Shown here: piece by piece, positions 50,487-60,731 of the stretch
Layout: each line of letters begins with the position of its first letter
Numbering within the stretch: the stretch's first letter is position 1
NCBI RefSeq assembly: GCF_014647795.1
Contig: NZ_BMPW01000022.1
Location: forward strand, 62,001 to 126,000
From: Actinoplanes campanulatus
Lineage (GTDB): Bacteria; Actinomycetota; Actinomycetes; Mycobacteriales; Micromonosporaceae
Length of the DNA: 64,000 nucleotides
Direction of reading: 5' to 3'
The notes under the pieces: generated by a model
What the model saw: the letters and a program-made list of their open reading frames with translations, nothing else
Databases searched by the model: none
What the model was told of the DNA's origin: nothing
Translations under genes and position numbers: made by a program

Positions 50487-52904
50487 TCATGAAAGCCCCG
50501 CCTTTTCGGCGTTGCCGCGCTGGATGCCGCCGCGCAGGGCGTTGAGGCGATCCCGGATCGCCTCCGGCGAATCGGCGACCGGCGCCGGCTTCTCGGCCGG
50601 GGTGGTGACCGTCTCGGCCGGGCGCGAAGGGTTGCGCTGCGTGCGGGGGATGCGCTTCTTCAGGCCATTCGCGGTACGGGGTGCGCCGTCGACGGCAACG
50701 GCTTCCTCCTGCACCACCACGTACTCGATGGCGGTGGACCGCAGGGGCCGTGTGCCGTTCGCGACGGGTGCCGGCTCCAGCCGCAGCGGTGCGGTCGGCG
50801 TGGTCGGCGCCGGTGGCTCGACGGTGGCGGTGACCTGCCGCGGGATCGGAGTGATCTTGCGGGCCGGCGCGGCCGGCCGGGGTGCGGGGCCGACCGTGTG
50901 CGGGTCGGCCAGGATCTCGGCGGGCAGCGTGATCCGCGCCGTCACACCGGTCACCGGCGACGGCGTGAGCTGCACGTCGATGCCCATCTGGAGGGCCAGC
51001 CGGCCGACCACGTAGTGGCCCAGGAAGCGGGCCGGAGCGGTGATGAAGTCGCCGCGGCCACGCAGCCGCTCGTTGGCCCGGGCCATGTCCGCCGGGGTCA
51101 TGCCGATGCCCTGGTCGGTGATGGCGATCAGGTAGCTCTCGCCCATCCGGCGGCCGTGGATCTCCACGTCCACGTCCGGCGGGGAGAAGGCCAGGCCGTT
51201 CTCGATGAGCTCGGCCAGCATGTGCGCGATGCCGCTGACCGTGGAGCCGGCGACCATGGTGTCGTCGACCCGGCGCAGGGTGACCCGGCGGTACTCCTCC
51301 ACCTCGGAGACCGCGGCCCGGATCACGTCGGAGACCTGCAACGGCTCGGAGAGCTGCCGGGGGCTGGCCGCACCGACCAGGACCAGCAGGCTCTCCGCGT
51401 TCCGCCGCATGCGGGTGGCCAGGTGGTCCAGTTCGAACAGGTTGGCCAGGCCGGCCGGGCTGGACTCCTCCCGTTCCAGCTTGGTGATGAAGCCGAGCTG
51501 GCGGCGCAGCAGGTTCTGGTTGCGCCGGCCCAGGTTGGCCAGCGACTCGGCGGTGGTGCGCCGCAGCATCGCCTGCTCGGTGGCCAGCGCGTACGCCGTG
51601 GCCTGCACCCGGTCGAAGGCGTCGGCCACCAGGCGGATCTCGGTGCTGGCGCCGCGCGGCACGAGCACCGGTGGCGGGGGAGCGGTGCTGTCGCCGGCCG
51701 CCGCCTGCTGGACCGCCTCCGGCAGCTGTGCGCTGGCCAGCAGGTTCGCCTCGGAGGCCAGGACGGCCAGCGGGCGGGCGACCGACCGGGACGCGACGGT
51801 GGCGAGCCAGACCGAGCCGGCCAGGCAGAGCAGCACGGCGCCGAGCAGCACGCCCATACGTGCGGTCGCGTCGTCCTCGAGGGTGGCGGCCCGCGCCGTG
51901 ATGACCGACCCGATGTGGTTCTCGAGCTGGAGCATGTCGTCGAGCACCGTGGTGTGCGCGGACCACCAGGACTGCGGGTTGACCTGGAGGTATCGGTTGT
52001 CACCGGACTGGAGGGCGACCTGCTCGAAGAAGGCGGCCTCGCGGGCGGCGCCGGTGTCGAACGTGTAGTCGCGGGCGGCGCGCTCGGTGCTGTTGGCGTA
52101 CCGGTCGAAGGCGGCGAGCGCGGCGTCCTTGGTGGACCGCATGGTGACGAACTGGAGGAACTCGCCGGACTTGAAGCCGCTGGCCGAGAAGACGCCGTTG
52201 AGGAAGGCCCGCTCCTGGGCGATCGCCTCCTTGATGTCGCCGAGCGCCTCCAGCGCGGCCGCGCCCCGGCGCAGCTCGGGGTCGCTGGTGCCGTCCAGGT
52301 CGAAGTCGAGGTTGCCGAGGTCGGCGATCCGGGCGGTGTAGAAGGCGAAGGTGGCGGCCCGCTCGCCGGAGCCGGTGTCGGTGCCGGCCCGTACGCCGGT
52401 CAGCCCGTCCAGCTGCTGGAGTGCGGCGCCGACCCGGTCCTCCACGTCACCGCCGTCGGCGATCAGCACCTCCAGTTGGTCGCGCCGCAGGTCGACCGCG
52501 TCGCGGGCGGGCAGCAGCTCGGCGCGGAAGCCGTCGTTGCCGCCGAGCAGCCCGGCGGTCAGGCCACGTTCGGTCTGGAGATCCTGGACCAGCTCCTGGA
52601 CGCCGAGGTCGATGGTGACGGCGCGGGTGGTGTCCGAGGCGGTGCGGTAGTTGCCGACCTCACCGACGGCCACGATGGTGAGCAGCACCAGGGTGGTGGC
52701 CACCGGCAGGGCGAGGGTACGCACCACACGCCGGCGGATCGTCCCACCGGCCCGTCGTGATCGCGCCCTCTCGTCGCCGGGGTGGCTGCTGGGGGCCGGC
52801 GCGTTCCCGCCCGGCTCGGACTGCTCGGCGCCCTCAGCATGGACGGACAAGCGATCAGCTCCTCTGTCGACCGCCGGCTCGGCTCGCTCACGGCCGGCGT
52901 GCAC
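50487..52904 (-). CDS. cvnA: Conservon sensor kinase-like protein CvnA with NIT domain
   Basis: The 805-residue protein has TM1 (about 60-80), a nitrate/nitrite-sensing-type NIT extracytoplasmic domain (about 90-330), TM2 (about 348-368), a HAMP-like segment, a conservon dimerisation helix (GRRNQNLLRRQLGFITKLE) and a HATPase_c domain with ELIENGLAFSPPD and ITDQGIGM. The C-terminal 150 residues are Pro-rich. GTG 52904 is tentative: the first 50 residues are low complexity and other starts are possible. The gap 52905-53116 holds the likely promoter; a palindrome CGTGATCACG is at 53088-53097. Confidence 0.88.
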   Translation of the reverse strand: MHAGRERAEPAVDRGADRLSVHAEGAEQSEPGGNAPAPSSHPGDERARSRRAGGTIRRRVVRTLALPVATTLVLLTIVAVGEVGNYRTASDTTRAVTIDLGVQELVQDLQTERGLTAGLLGGNDGFRAELLPARDAVDLRRDQLEVLIADGGDVEDRVGAALQQLDGLTGVRAGTDTGSGERAATFAFYTARIADLGNLDFDLDGTSDPELRRGAAALEALGDIKEAIAQERAFLNGVFSASGFKSGEFLQFVTMRSTKDAALAAFDRYANSTERAARDYTFDTGAAREAAFFEQVALQSGDNRYLQVNPQSWWSAHTTVLDDMLQLENHIGSVITARAATLEDDATARMGVLLGAVLLCLAGSVWLATVASRSVARPLAVLASEANLLASAQLPEAVQQAAAGDSTAPPPPVLVPRGASTEIRLVADAFDRVQATAYALATEQAMLRRTTAESLANLGRRNQNLLRRQLGFITKLEREESSPAGLANLFELDHLATRMRRNAESLLVLVGAASPRQLSEPLQVSDVIRAAVSEVEEYRRVTLRRVDDTMVAGSTVSGIAHMLAELIENGLAFSPPDVDVEIHGRRMGESYLIAITDQGIGMTPADMARANERLRGRGDFITAPARFLGHYVVGRLALQMGIDVQLTPSPVTGVTARITLPAEILADPHTVGPAPRPAAPARKITPIPRQVTATVEPPAPTTPTAPLRLEPAPVANGTRPLRSTAIEYVVVQEEAVAVDGAPRTANGLKKRIPRTQRNPSRPAETVTTPAEKPAPVADSPEAIRDRLNALRGGIQRGNAEKAGLS

Positions 52905-53116
52905 GTCGATTCAATACGGTCGATCCGTAAAGTCTGTTGCATGAAGCGGGGGGTGGCGCGATGGAAAGCGGTCGCCGGTAATGGAACTGATCTTCGGGGA
53001 CCGCCGAAACAGAATCGTCTCTTCGTCCTTGATGGTCAACAGTGCGAGCCGAAATTTACGATGGCGCAACGTCAAATCGCTTTTACGTGATCACGGATGG
53101 TGAGATGGGAGCGTTA

Positions 53117-53608
53117 TCAGTCACCCGCTGTGAATTCCTGGGCCGCGTCGACGATCCAGTCGGCCAGGTGTGCCGCGAAGGACGCCCGCACCAGGATCCA
53201 GAACCCCGTCTCCCGGCGCCAGATGATCACCGGCGCGTGCGCCATCGTCGTCTGCGCGCAGTCGCCCACCCGGAAGACGCGCGGGTGAAGGTCGATCGCG
53301 CAACCCATGGCCAGCAGATCGAGCACCCGCGAGCCGCCCATCGCCACGGTGGTGCGCTGAGCCGACACGTCCACGGCGGAGGAGTCCGCCGATGCGGCCG
53401 AGAGCCCCGGCGGTCCGACGATCAGCCATTCATCCGGGCCGAGTTGAAGAACGTTAACATCGACAGCTGTCGAGGTGCTGGGAAGTGCTCGCACGCCGAT
53501 CTGGGTCAGGAACGGCACCTCGGCCACGGTGACCGCGCCGCCGGTCGCGGCCGCCACCGCCGCCAACCGGTCCGTGGCGCCGCCCAGAGGGGAATTCCGC
53601 TCAGCCAT
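53117..53608 (-). CDS. soxG: Sarcosine oxidase gamma subunit
   Basis: The 163-residue protein matches SoxG: LPSTSTAVDVNVLQLGPDEWLIVGP near residue 42 and GGSRVLDLLAMGCAIDLHPRVFRVGDCAQTTMAHAPVIIWRR, then FWILVRASFAAHLADWI. The gamma subunit helps assemble the heterotetramer. It overlaps soxA by 8 nt and ends the operon. Confidence 0.93.
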   Translation of the reverse strand: MAERNSPLGGATDRLAAVAAATGGAVTVAEVPFLTQIGVRALPSTSTAVDVNVLQLGPDEWLIVGPPGLSAASADSSAVDVSAQRTTVAMGGSRVLDLLAMGCAIDLHPRVFRVGDCAQTTMAHAPVIIWRRETGFWILVRASFAAHLADWIVDAAQEFTAGD

Positions 53609-56333
53609 CTCGCCGGGTTCCTTCCGGGTCGTAGAGCACCGAACCGGTGACCGCCACCGGTGTCACGCCGTCGTCGAGGGTGGCCCACAGCGTCTGCCCG
53701 ATCAGGCCACGGCCGCCGCGCACCAGGGCCAGCGCGAAGGTCCGCCCCAGGGCCGCGCTGTGGTACGACGACGTCACGTGCCCCAGGGCGGCCGTCTCGT
53801 CCGGTCCGGTCAGCAGGTGCGAGCCCTCCGGCAGCAGCGTTCCGGCGTCCGGCAGCAGCCCGACCAGTTGCTTGCGGTCCGGGCGCGCGGTGTCCGTACG
53901 GGAGAAGGATCTGCGGCCGAGGAAATCGGCCTTCTTGCGCGACACCGCCCAGCTCAGCCCCAGATCGTGCGGGGTGACCGTGCCGTCGGTGTCCTGGCCG
54001 ATGATCGGATAGCCCTTCTCGGCGCGTAGCACGTGCATGGTCTCGGTGCCGTAGGGCGTGATGCCGAGCGGCGCGCCGGCCGCCAGCAGCGCCTCCCACA
54101 GCGTGACCGCGTCCCACCAGCTCACGTTGATCTCGTAGGCCAGCTCGCCGGAGAAGCTGATCCGGCAGACCCGCGCTTCCAGGCCGGCCACCTCGGTGTC
54201 CCGCCACGTCATGAACGGGAAGCCCTCCCGGCTCACGTCGAGGGCGGGCGCCAGCGTGGCGAGAACCCGGCGGGAGTCCGGTCCGACCAGCGCCACGGTG
54301 GCCCACTGCTCGGTGACCGAGGTGCAGTGCACGCGCAGTTCCGGCCACTCGGTCTGGAGCCACTCCTCCATCCAGTCGAGGACCGCCGCGGCGTTGCCGG
54401 TCGTCGTGGTGACCAGGAAACGGTCCTCCGCGAGGCGGATCACGGTGCCGTCGTCGAACACCATGCCGTCCGGGCGGCACATCACGCCGTACCGGATCGC
54501 GCCCGGCGCCAGCGTGCTGATCATGTTGGTGTACAGGCGATCCAGGAACACCGCGGCGTCCGGCCCGCGCACGTCGATCTTGCCGAGGGTGGAGGCGTCC
54601 ATCATCGCCACGCCCTCGCGGGCCGCCCAGCACTCGCGCAGCACGGCGGCGGCCATGTCCTCGCCCTCGCGCGGGTAGTACCACGGCCGCCGCCACTGGC
54701 CGACGTTCTCGAAGAGCGCGCCGTTCGCCTCGTGCCAGGCGTGCAGGGCGGTCACCCGGACCGGATCGAAGCGCATGCCCCGGTTCCGGCCGGCCAGCGC
54801 CGCGAAGCTCACCGGCGTGAACGGCGGCCGGAACGTCGTGACACCCAGCGCGCCGACCTCCACGCCGAGCAGTTCCGCGATCACCCCGCTGGTCAGCGCC
54901 CCGGACGTCTTGCCCTGGTCGTGCGCGGTCCCGGCGGTGGTGTAGCGCTTCACGTGCTCCGCCGAGCGCATCCCGGTCCCGGTGGCCCGGGTAAGGTCCG
55001 CCACCGTCACGTCGCGCTGGAGATCCACGAACGCGGTGGCCGGATCCCCGCCGGGCAGCGTCCAGACGGCCAGCGGCGGCGTCACCTCCGGCTCGGTGAC
55101 CGCCGGCAGGACGATCTCGCCGGCCACGAGACCGGCGGCCTCGGCGGCGCGCTTCCCGGCCGCGGCGCCTTCCGCGAGACAAACCCCCAGCTTGTACGAA
55201 CCCGCGGCGGCCCCGGCGACCTCCAGCGCCTGCCGGCAGTTCCCGTCCGGACGGAAGGCGGCCAGCCCGGGGTCGAAGACGAGCCGCCCACCGGCCTGGC
55301 TGTAGAGCGCGCCCACCGGGTTCCAGCCACCGGACACCAGCAGCAGGTCCGCCTCCAGACGGCGCTCGATCCCGTCCGGAGCCCGCAGCGTCACCGCCTC
55401 GACCCGCTCGGTCCCGGCCACCCCGGTGATCGCCCAGCCGTCGCGCAGGTCGGCGACCGCGGCGATCTCCACCCCGGCGGCGGCCAGATCCCGGGCCGCG
55501 TCGTGGGCGCTGTCGTTGCCGGTCAGCACCACGGCGCGGCGGCCGGGCAGGACGCCGTACCGGTTGACGTAGGTGCGCGCCGCACCGGCCAGCATGACGC
55601 CCGGCCGGTCGTTGCCGGCGAACGCGAGGGACCGCTCGTGCGCCCCGGTGGCGAGAACCACCCGGCGCGCCCGGATCCGCCACACCCGCTCCCGGGCCCG
55701 GTGCTCCGGCAGCCCCGGCCGCCGCTGCACCGCCACCACGTAGTTGTCGTCGTAGTAGCCGAACGCCGTGGTCCGGGTCAGCAGCCGCACCTCGGGGGCG
55801 GCTTCCAGCTCGGCGGTCACCCGGTCCACCCAGACCAGGTGCTCACCGGTGCCGAGCAGGCTGCCGCCCGCCCGGATCTGGTCGTCGACGACGACGACCC
55901 GGGCGCCCGACGACGCGGCCACCATGGCGGCCGCCAGCCCGGCCGGCCCGGCGCCGATGACCAGGACGTCGCAGTGCGCGTACATCCCGTCGTACCGGCC
56001 CGGGTCGGGGTCCGCCGCCAGCCGGCCCTGACCGCGCAGGCCGCGCGCCACCAGCCCGTCGTACAGCTCGACGGTGGTGGCCGTCAGCATCGGCTCCGGG
56101 AACGGCTCCTCGATCTGGACCAGCGCGTTCGGTTCCTCCACCCCGGCCGCGAAGATCCCGCGCGGCCGCCCGGTCCGGATCCCCGAGGAGACTCGGTGAA
56201 CCCCGTTGGCGAGCAGCGCCGACGCGAGCGTGTCACCGGGATGCCCCTCGTACTCCCGCCCGTCGAACAGGAACGCCAGCGCGCGGCCCCGGTCCACGAG
56301 CCCACCCGATGCGGTACGGAACGGCTGGCTCAT
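53601..56333 (-). CDS. soxA: Sarcosine oxidase alpha subunit
   Basis: The 910-residue subunit has an N-terminal 2Fe-2S-ferredoxin-like fold without the cluster Cys (SALLANGVHRVSSGIRTGRPRG), a dinucleotide-binding domain (VLVIGAGPAGLAAAMVAASSG, about 130-165; VVLTGNDSAHDAARDLA) and a C-terminal GcvT-like folate domain (about 540-905). It carries the noncovalent NAD+ and folate sites of heterotetrameric sarcosine oxidase. ATG 56333 overlaps the soxD stop (ATGA). The upstream open frame to 56459 is antisense of soxD in another frame and is not used. Confidence 0.94.
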   Translation of the reverse strand: MSQPFRTASGGLVDRGRALAFLFDGREYEGHPGDTLASALLANGVHRVSSGIRTGRPRGIFAAGVEEPNALVQIEEPFPEPMLTATTVELYDGLVARGLRGQGRLAADPDPGRYDGMYAHCDVLVIGAGPAGLAAAMVAASSGARVVVVDDQIRAGGSLLGTGEHLVWVDRVTAELEAAPEVRLLTRTTAFGYYDDNYVVAVQRRPGLPEHRARERVWRIRARRVVLATGAHERSLAFAGNDRPGVMLAGAARTYVNRYGVLPGRRAVVLTGNDSAHDAARDLAAAGVEIAAVADLRDGWAITGVAGTERVEAVTLRAPDGIERRLEADLLLVSGGWNPVGALYSQAGGRLVFDPGLAAFRPDGNCRQALEVAGAAAGSYKLGVCLAEGAAAGKRAAEAAGLVAGEIVLPAVTEPEVTPPLAVWTLPGGDPATAFVDLQRDVTVADLTRATGTGMRSAEHVKRYTTAGTAHDQGKTSGALTSGVIAELLGVEVGALGVTTFRPPFTPVSFAALAGRNRGMRFDPVRVTALHAWHEANGALFENVGQWRRPWYYPREGEDMAAAVLRECWAAREGVAMMDASTLGKIDVRGPDAAVFLDRLYTNMISTLAPGAIRYGVMCRPDGMVFDDGTVIRLAEDRFLVTTTTGNAAAVLDWMEEWLQTEWPELRVHCTSVTEQWATVALVGPDSRRVLATLAPALDVSREGFPFMTWRDTEVAGLEARVCRISFSGELAYEINVSWWDAVTLWEALLAAGAPLGITPYGTETMHVLRAEKGYPIIGQDTDGTVTPHDLGLSWAVSRKKADFLGRRSFSRTDTARPDRKQLVGLLPDAGTLLPEGSHLLTGPDETAALGHVTSSYHSAALGRTFALALVRGGRGLIGQTLWATLDDGVTPVAVTGSVLYDPEGTRRDG

Positions 56334-56572
56334 CTCAGTACCTCGTTCGTCACGGTGTCCCGGACCAGGCTGAACCAGCGACGGCACCCGGCACTGTGGC
56401 TCCACCGCTCCCGGAACGGGCCCTTCGGGTTCTCCCGGAAGAACAGGTACTTCGCCCACTCGGAGTCGGAGAGCGCGTCCGGCTCGGCCGGATAGGCCAC
56501 CCCGGCCTGCCCTCCGTAGTGGAACTCGGACTCGTCACGTGGCCCGCACCAGGGGCAGGGGATGAGCATCAT
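56330..56572 (-). CDS. soxD: Sarcosine oxidase delta subunit
   Basis: The 80-residue subunit has CPWCGPRDESEFHYGGQAG at the N-terminus and ERWSHSAGCRRWFSLVRDTV at the C-terminus, the SoxD pattern. The zinc ligands are Cys6, Cys9, His59 and Cys63. GAGGAA lies upstream of ATG 56572; ATG 56569 is also possible. It lies 23 nt after soxB. Confidence 0.93.
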   Translation of the reverse strand: MMLIPCPWCGPRDESEFHYGGQAGVAYPAEPDALSDSEWAKYLFFRENPKGPFRERWSHSAGCRRWFSLVRDTVTNEVLR

Positions 56573-56595
56573 GGTGTTCCTCGCAGCTGAGTGGC

Positions 56596-57813
56596 TCAGT
56601 GGGCGACCGCGGCGGCGCCGTGCTCGTCGACGAGCGCTCCGGTGACGAAGCGCTCCAGGCTGAACGGGGCGTTCAGCGGGTGGGGTTCGCCGTGCGCCAC
56701 GGTGTGCGCGTAGCACCAGCCCACCCCGGGAGTGGCCTTGAACCCGCCGGTGCCCCACCCGCAGTTCAGGAAGAGGCCGTCCACCTCCGACAGGCCGACG
56801 ATCGGGGAGGCGTCCGGGGTGACGTCCACGATCCCGCCCCAGGTACGCAGCACGTGCGCCCGGGCGAAGAACGGGAACAGCTCCAGCGCGGCCGCCATCT
56901 GCCGCTCGATGATGTGGAAGGCGCCGCGCTGCCCGTAGCCGTTCCAGGTGTCGATGCCGGCGCCCATCACCAGCTCGCCCTTGTGCGCCTGGCTCACATA
57001 GACGTGGACGGCGTTCGACATGACCACCGTCGGGTGTACCGGCTCCAGCAGCTCGGAGACGAGCGCCTGCAACGGGTGGCTCTGCAACGGCAGGTCGATC
57101 CCGGCCATCCTCGCCACCACCGAGGTGTGCCCGGCCGCGCTCAGCGCCACCCGCCCCGCCCCGATCGTGCCGCGGGTGGTGTGCACCCCGGTGACCCGGC
57201 CGCCGCTGATCTGCAGGCCGGTCACCTCGCAGTCCTGGATGAGATCCACGCCGAGGGCGTCGGCGGCCCGCGCGTACGCCCAGGCCACGTGGTCGTGCTT
57301 GGCGATGCCGGCGCGCGGCTGGTAGGTGGCCCCGTGCACCGGGTAGCGCACGTCCGGCGAGATGTTGATGATCGGGCAGATCTCGCGGACCTGCGCGGGA
57401 TCGAGCCATTCGGCGTCGATGCCGTTGAGCCGGTTGGCGTGCACCCGCCGCACGCTGTCGCGGACGTCCTGGAGGCTGTGCGCCAGATTGAGCACGCCCC
57501 GCTGGCTGAACAGGATCGGGTAGTCCAGCTCCTGTTCGAGGCCCTCCCACAGCTTGAGGGAGTGCTCGTAGATCCCGGCGCTCTCGTCCCACAGGTAGTT
57601 GGACCGGATGATCGTGGTGTTGCGGGCCATGTTGCCGCCCGCCAGCCACCCCTTCTCCAGCACCGCCACGTTGGTGATGCCGTGGTTCTTCGCCAGGTAG
57701 TAGGCGGTGGCCAGGCCGTGCCCGCCGCCGCCCACGACGATCACGTCGTAGGCGGCGGCCGGCTCCGGGTTACGCCACAGCCGATCCGGGTGGTCGACTA
57801 GCCCGCCAGCCAC
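56596..57813 (-). CDS. soxB: Sarcosine oxidase beta subunit
   Basis: The 405-residue flavoprotein has the FAD motif [22 protein letters not shown] and [22 protein letters not shown], diagnostic of SoxB. It holds the noncovalent FAD and binds FMN covalently at a His (about 170-175), and oxidises sarcosine to glycine and formaldehyde equivalents with H2O2 formed. GTG 57813 is preferred; the open frame to 57846 lies within the coding sequence of the binding-protein gene. The start overlaps that gene by 16 nt, so coupling is likely. Confidence 0.92.
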   Translation of the reverse strand: MAGGLVDHPDRLWRNPEPAAAYDVIVVGGGGHGLATAYYLAKNHGITNVAVLEKGWLAGGNMARNTTIIRSNYLWDESAGIYEHSLKLWEGLEQELDYPILFSQRGVLNLAHSLQDVRDSVRRVHANRLNGIDAEWLDPAQVREICPIINISPDVRYPVHGATYQPRAGIAKHDHVAWAYARAADALGVDLIQDCEVTGLQISGGRVTGVHTTRGTIGAGRVALSAAGHTSVVARMAGIDLPLQSHPLQALVSELLEPVHPTVVMSNAVHVYVSQAHKGELVMGAGIDTWNGYGQRGAFHIIERQMAAALELFPFFARAHVLRTWGGIVDVTPDASPIVGLSEVDGLFLNCGWGTGGFKATPGVGWCYAHTVAHGEPHPLNAPFSLERFVTGALVDEHGAAAVAH

Positions 57814-58760
57814 GCCTTCACCTTGTCCGGGTTCGCCTCGACCCACTTCTTGGCCGCGTCGGCGGCGGACATCTTGTCCTGGGCGATGTACTTGGCGACC
57901 ACGTTCTGGTCGTCGTTGGTCCAGTTGAAGTTCTTCACCAGGTTGTAGGCCGGCCCGTTGGCGTCGGCGAACTTCTTGCTGACGATCTTGTCGAGGTCGT
58001 ACTCGGGGTAGTCGCAGGCGACCTTCGCGGCATCCGCGTCACAACCCGCGGTGTACGCCGGCAGGCTCACCTTCTTCAGCGGCACCTCGGCCAGGAACCA
58101 CTGCGGCTCGTAGAAGTAGCCGATCAGCGGCGTCTTCTTCGACTCGGCCTGCCGGAACGCGGTGATCAGCGCGGTCTCGCTGCCCGCGTACACCACCTTG
58201 TAGTCCAGCTTCAGGTTCTTCACGAGCGCCTCGTCGTTGGTGACGAACGACGGGTCGCCGTCGAGCAGCTGGCCCTTGTCACCGGACTCCGAGGTCTTGA
58301 ACTGCGCCGCGTACTTGTTGAGGTTCTTGTGGTCGAGGATGTCCGGGTTCTTCTCGGCCATCCACGGCGGCACGTACCAGCCGATGATGCCCTTGTTACC
58401 GGTCGACCCGGCGGCCACCGCCACCTTCTGCTCGTCGATGTACTTCTTCTTGAGGTCGTCGTGGCCCCAGTTCTCGACGATCGCGTCCACCTCGCCGGTG
58501 GCGAAGCCCTGCCAGGAGATCTCCTCCTTGAGGTCCTTCTTCGTCACGGTGCAGCCGAGGTCCTTCTCCGCGACGTACGCGATGACCGCGGCCGTGGCCT
58601 CGTACCCGACCCACGGGTTGACGGCCAGGTTGAAGGTGCCGCAGGGGGCCGCCGCCGCGGCGGACCCCGGCGTAGTGGTTTCGCCGACCTTCTCGCCGCC
58701 GCAGGCGGTCAGGGCCAGCGCGGTGATCGTGGCGGCCGCCGCGATACGCGTCGATTTCAT
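57798..58760 (-). CDS. proX: Glycine betaine ABC importer binding lipoprotein (ProX/OpuAC)
   Basis: The 320-residue protein has a lipoprotein signal (lipobox LTACG) and the OpuAC fold. The ligand-cage aromatic segments are [22 protein letters not shown] and GWYVPPWM, as expected for quaternary amine binding. It starts 3 nt after the permease gene ends. Sharing an operon with choline/betaine oxidation and sarcosine oxidase genes supports glycine betaine or choline as ligand. A close paralogue lies at 48074-49030. Confidence 0.92.
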   Translation of the reverse strand: MKSTRIAAAATITALALTACGGEKVGETTTPGSAAAAAPCGTFNLAVNPWVGYEATAAVIAYVAEKDLGCTVTKKDLKEEISWQGFATGEVDAIVENWGHDDLKKKYIDEQKVAVAAGSTGNKGIIGWYVPPWMAEKNPDILDHKNLNKYAAQFKTSESGDKGQLLDGDPSFVTNDEALVKNLKLDYKVVYAGSETALITAFRQAESKKTPLIGYFYEPQWFLAEVPLKKVSLPAYTAGCDADAAKVACDYPEYDLDKIVSKKFADANGPAYNLVKNFNWTNDDQNVVAKYIAQDKMSAADAAKKWVEANPDKVKAWLAG

Positions 58761-58763
58761 GAT

Positions 58764-60731
58764 TCAGTGACCTTTCCGGGTGTTCGAGGGGGACGAGGCG
58801 CGGGCGATGCGGTCGAGCATGATGCCGAGCAGCACGATGGCCGCCCCGGCCGCGAGGCCCTTGCCGTACAACTGGCTCTGGGAGAAGCCGGCGACCACGT
58901 CGTAGCCGAGCGCACCGGCTCCGACGAGACCGCCGACGACCACCATCGACAGCACGTAGATGAGGCCCTGGTTGGCGGCGAGCGTCAGCGACCGCCGGGC
59001 CATCGGAAGCTGCACCTTGGTGATCAGCTGCCAGGTGCTGGACCCGGCGGCGGTGGCGGCCTCGACCGTGGTGGCCGGGATGCCGCGCACGCCGTCCGCG
59101 ACGATCTTGATGGCGACCGGCGCGGCGAACACCACCGCCGCGACGATCGCGGTGAACCTGGTGGCCGCGAAGAGGGCCACGAACGGCACCAGGTAGACGA
59201 ACGCCGGCATGGTCTGCCCGGCATCAAGGACCGGGCGGACGATCCGGTCGACGTGGCGGTTACGGCCCATCCACACGCCGAGGACGATCCCGAGCAGCAT
59301 CACCAGCAGCGTCGCCACGATCGTCATGGCCAAGGTGGTCATGGCGTCCTGCCACAGGCCGGTGCCGATCAGCAGCGCCAGGCAGGCGGCGGTGACGACC
59401 GCGGCGCGCACCCCGCCGATCAGCGCGGCGAGCAGTACGGCCACCGCCGCGACCAGCCACCACGGCGACTCGGTGAGCAGCGCCTGGAGCGGATTCAGCA
59501 GGGCGTAGGTGACCAGGTTCTTGACCGCGTCGGTGACGGCGAACAGGTGGTCCTGCGCCCATACGGTCACCGTGTCGGCGCCCCGGGAGATGGCGCCGCC
59601 GATCCGGTACGTGTCCGGGAACTCGGCGGCCCACACGTACGTGTAGGACATGTAGCAGCAGGCCGCGGCCAGGATCCCGAGCAGCGCCACCAGCGGCCGC
59701 CGCAGCCGGGAGGAAGGCCCGGTCCGGCGAACCCGGTCACCGGCCGCCGTGGTGACCCGGTCCAGCACGATCGCCAGCACCACGATCGCCAGACCGGCGT
59801 TGAACGCGGTGCCCACGTCCAGCGTCTGCAACGCCTTGACCACCGACTTGCCCAGGCCGGGCGCGTCGATCAGGGCCGCGATGGTGACCATCGACAGCGC
59901 CGCCATGATCGTCTGGTTGACGCCCAGCACGATGGTGCGTTTGGACAGCGGCAGCAGGACCTTGAACAGCTTCTGCCGGCCGGTGGCGCCCAGCGACTCG
60001 GTCGCCTCGACCGCCGACGGGTGCACCGAGCGGATCCCGTGCGCGGTCAGCCGGATGGCCGGCGGCATCGCGTAGATCAGCGTGGCGATCGTCGCCGACG
60101 CCGGTCCGATCAGGAACAGCAGCGTGAGCGGCGCCAGGTAGACGAAGGTCGGCATGGTCTGCATGAAGTCGAGCGCCGGCGTGATCAGCCGGTGGAACCG
60201 GTCGGACAGCCCCGCCCAGACGCCCAGCGGGATGCCGACGAGCAGCGAGATCGCCACCGCCGCGAGGGTCAGGGCCAGGGTGTCCATGCTCTCGGTCCAC
60301 AGGCCCTGCAACCCGAGCAGGACGAACCCGCCGGCGGCCAGCAGCGCTACGCGCCAATTCCCGAAGACCCAGGAGACGTACGCGACGAGCGCCACCACGC
60401 CCAGCCAGCCCAGCACCGGCACCGGCCGCCCGTACGACGGTTGCGCGATCAGGTCCTGGAGGAACGTGACCAGGGCGTCGATGGCCGCCCGGATCTCGTT
60501 GAAGAAGTACAGGAACACCGGACTGCTGTCGCGGTTGGCGCCGACCGTGTCGTTGACGTCGTTGAGCCACCGGTGCAGCGGGGTCAGATCGGCCGGGGAC
60601 AGGCCGAGGGTGTGCATGCCGTGCACCGGGATCCACAGCACCACCCAGGCCAGCAGCACCGCGGCCACCAGCACCGGCCGGCCGATCCGGCGGCCGGCGG
60701 ACCGCGGTGCGGCGAGGGTCGTGACGGCCAT
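58764..60731 (-). CDS. proW: Fused double permease of the glycine betaine ABC importer (ProW-type)
   Basis: The 655-residue protein holds two BPD_transp_1 domains: the first at about 150-330 (DFMQTMPTFVYLAPL; HPSAVEATESLGATGRQKLFKVLLPLSK) and the second at about 450-640 (DAGQTMPAFVYLVPF; IPATTVEAATAAGSSTWQLITKVQLPMAR). Most ProW proteins have one domain of about 280-350 residues, so this is a tandem fusion able to form the full pore alone. ATG 60731 overlaps the ATPase stop (ATGA). Confidence 0.9.
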   Translation of the reverse strand: MAVTTLAAPRSAGRRIGRPVLVAAVLLAWVVLWIPVHGMHTLGLSPADLTPLHRWLNDVNDTVGANRDSSPVFLYFFNEIRAAIDALVTFLQDLIAQPSYGRPVPVLGWLGVVALVAYVSWVFGNWRVALLAAGGFVLLGLQGLWTESMDTLALTLAAVAISLLVGIPLGVWAGLSDRFHRLITPALDFMQTMPTFVYLAPLTLLFLIGPASATIATLIYAMPPAIRLTAHGIRSVHPSAVEATESLGATGRQKLFKVLLPLSKRTIVLGVNQTIMAALSMVTIAALIDAPGLGKSVVKALQTLDVGTAFNAGLAIVVLAIVLDRVTTAAGDRVRRTGPSSRLRRPLVALLGILAAACCYMSYTYVWAAEFPDTYRIGGAISRGADTVTVWAQDHLFAVTDAVKNLVTYALLNPLQALLTESPWWLVAAVAVLLAALIGGVRAAVVTAACLALLIGTGLWQDAMTTLAMTIVATLLVMLLGIVLGVWMGRNRHVDRIVRPVLDAGQTMPAFVYLVPFVALFAATRFTAIVAAVVFAAPVAIKIVADGVRGIPATTVEAATAAGSSTWQLITKVQLPMARRSLTLAANQGLIYVLSMVVVGGLVGAGALGYDVVAGFSQSQLYGKGLAAGAAIVLLGIMLDRIARASSPSNTRKGH

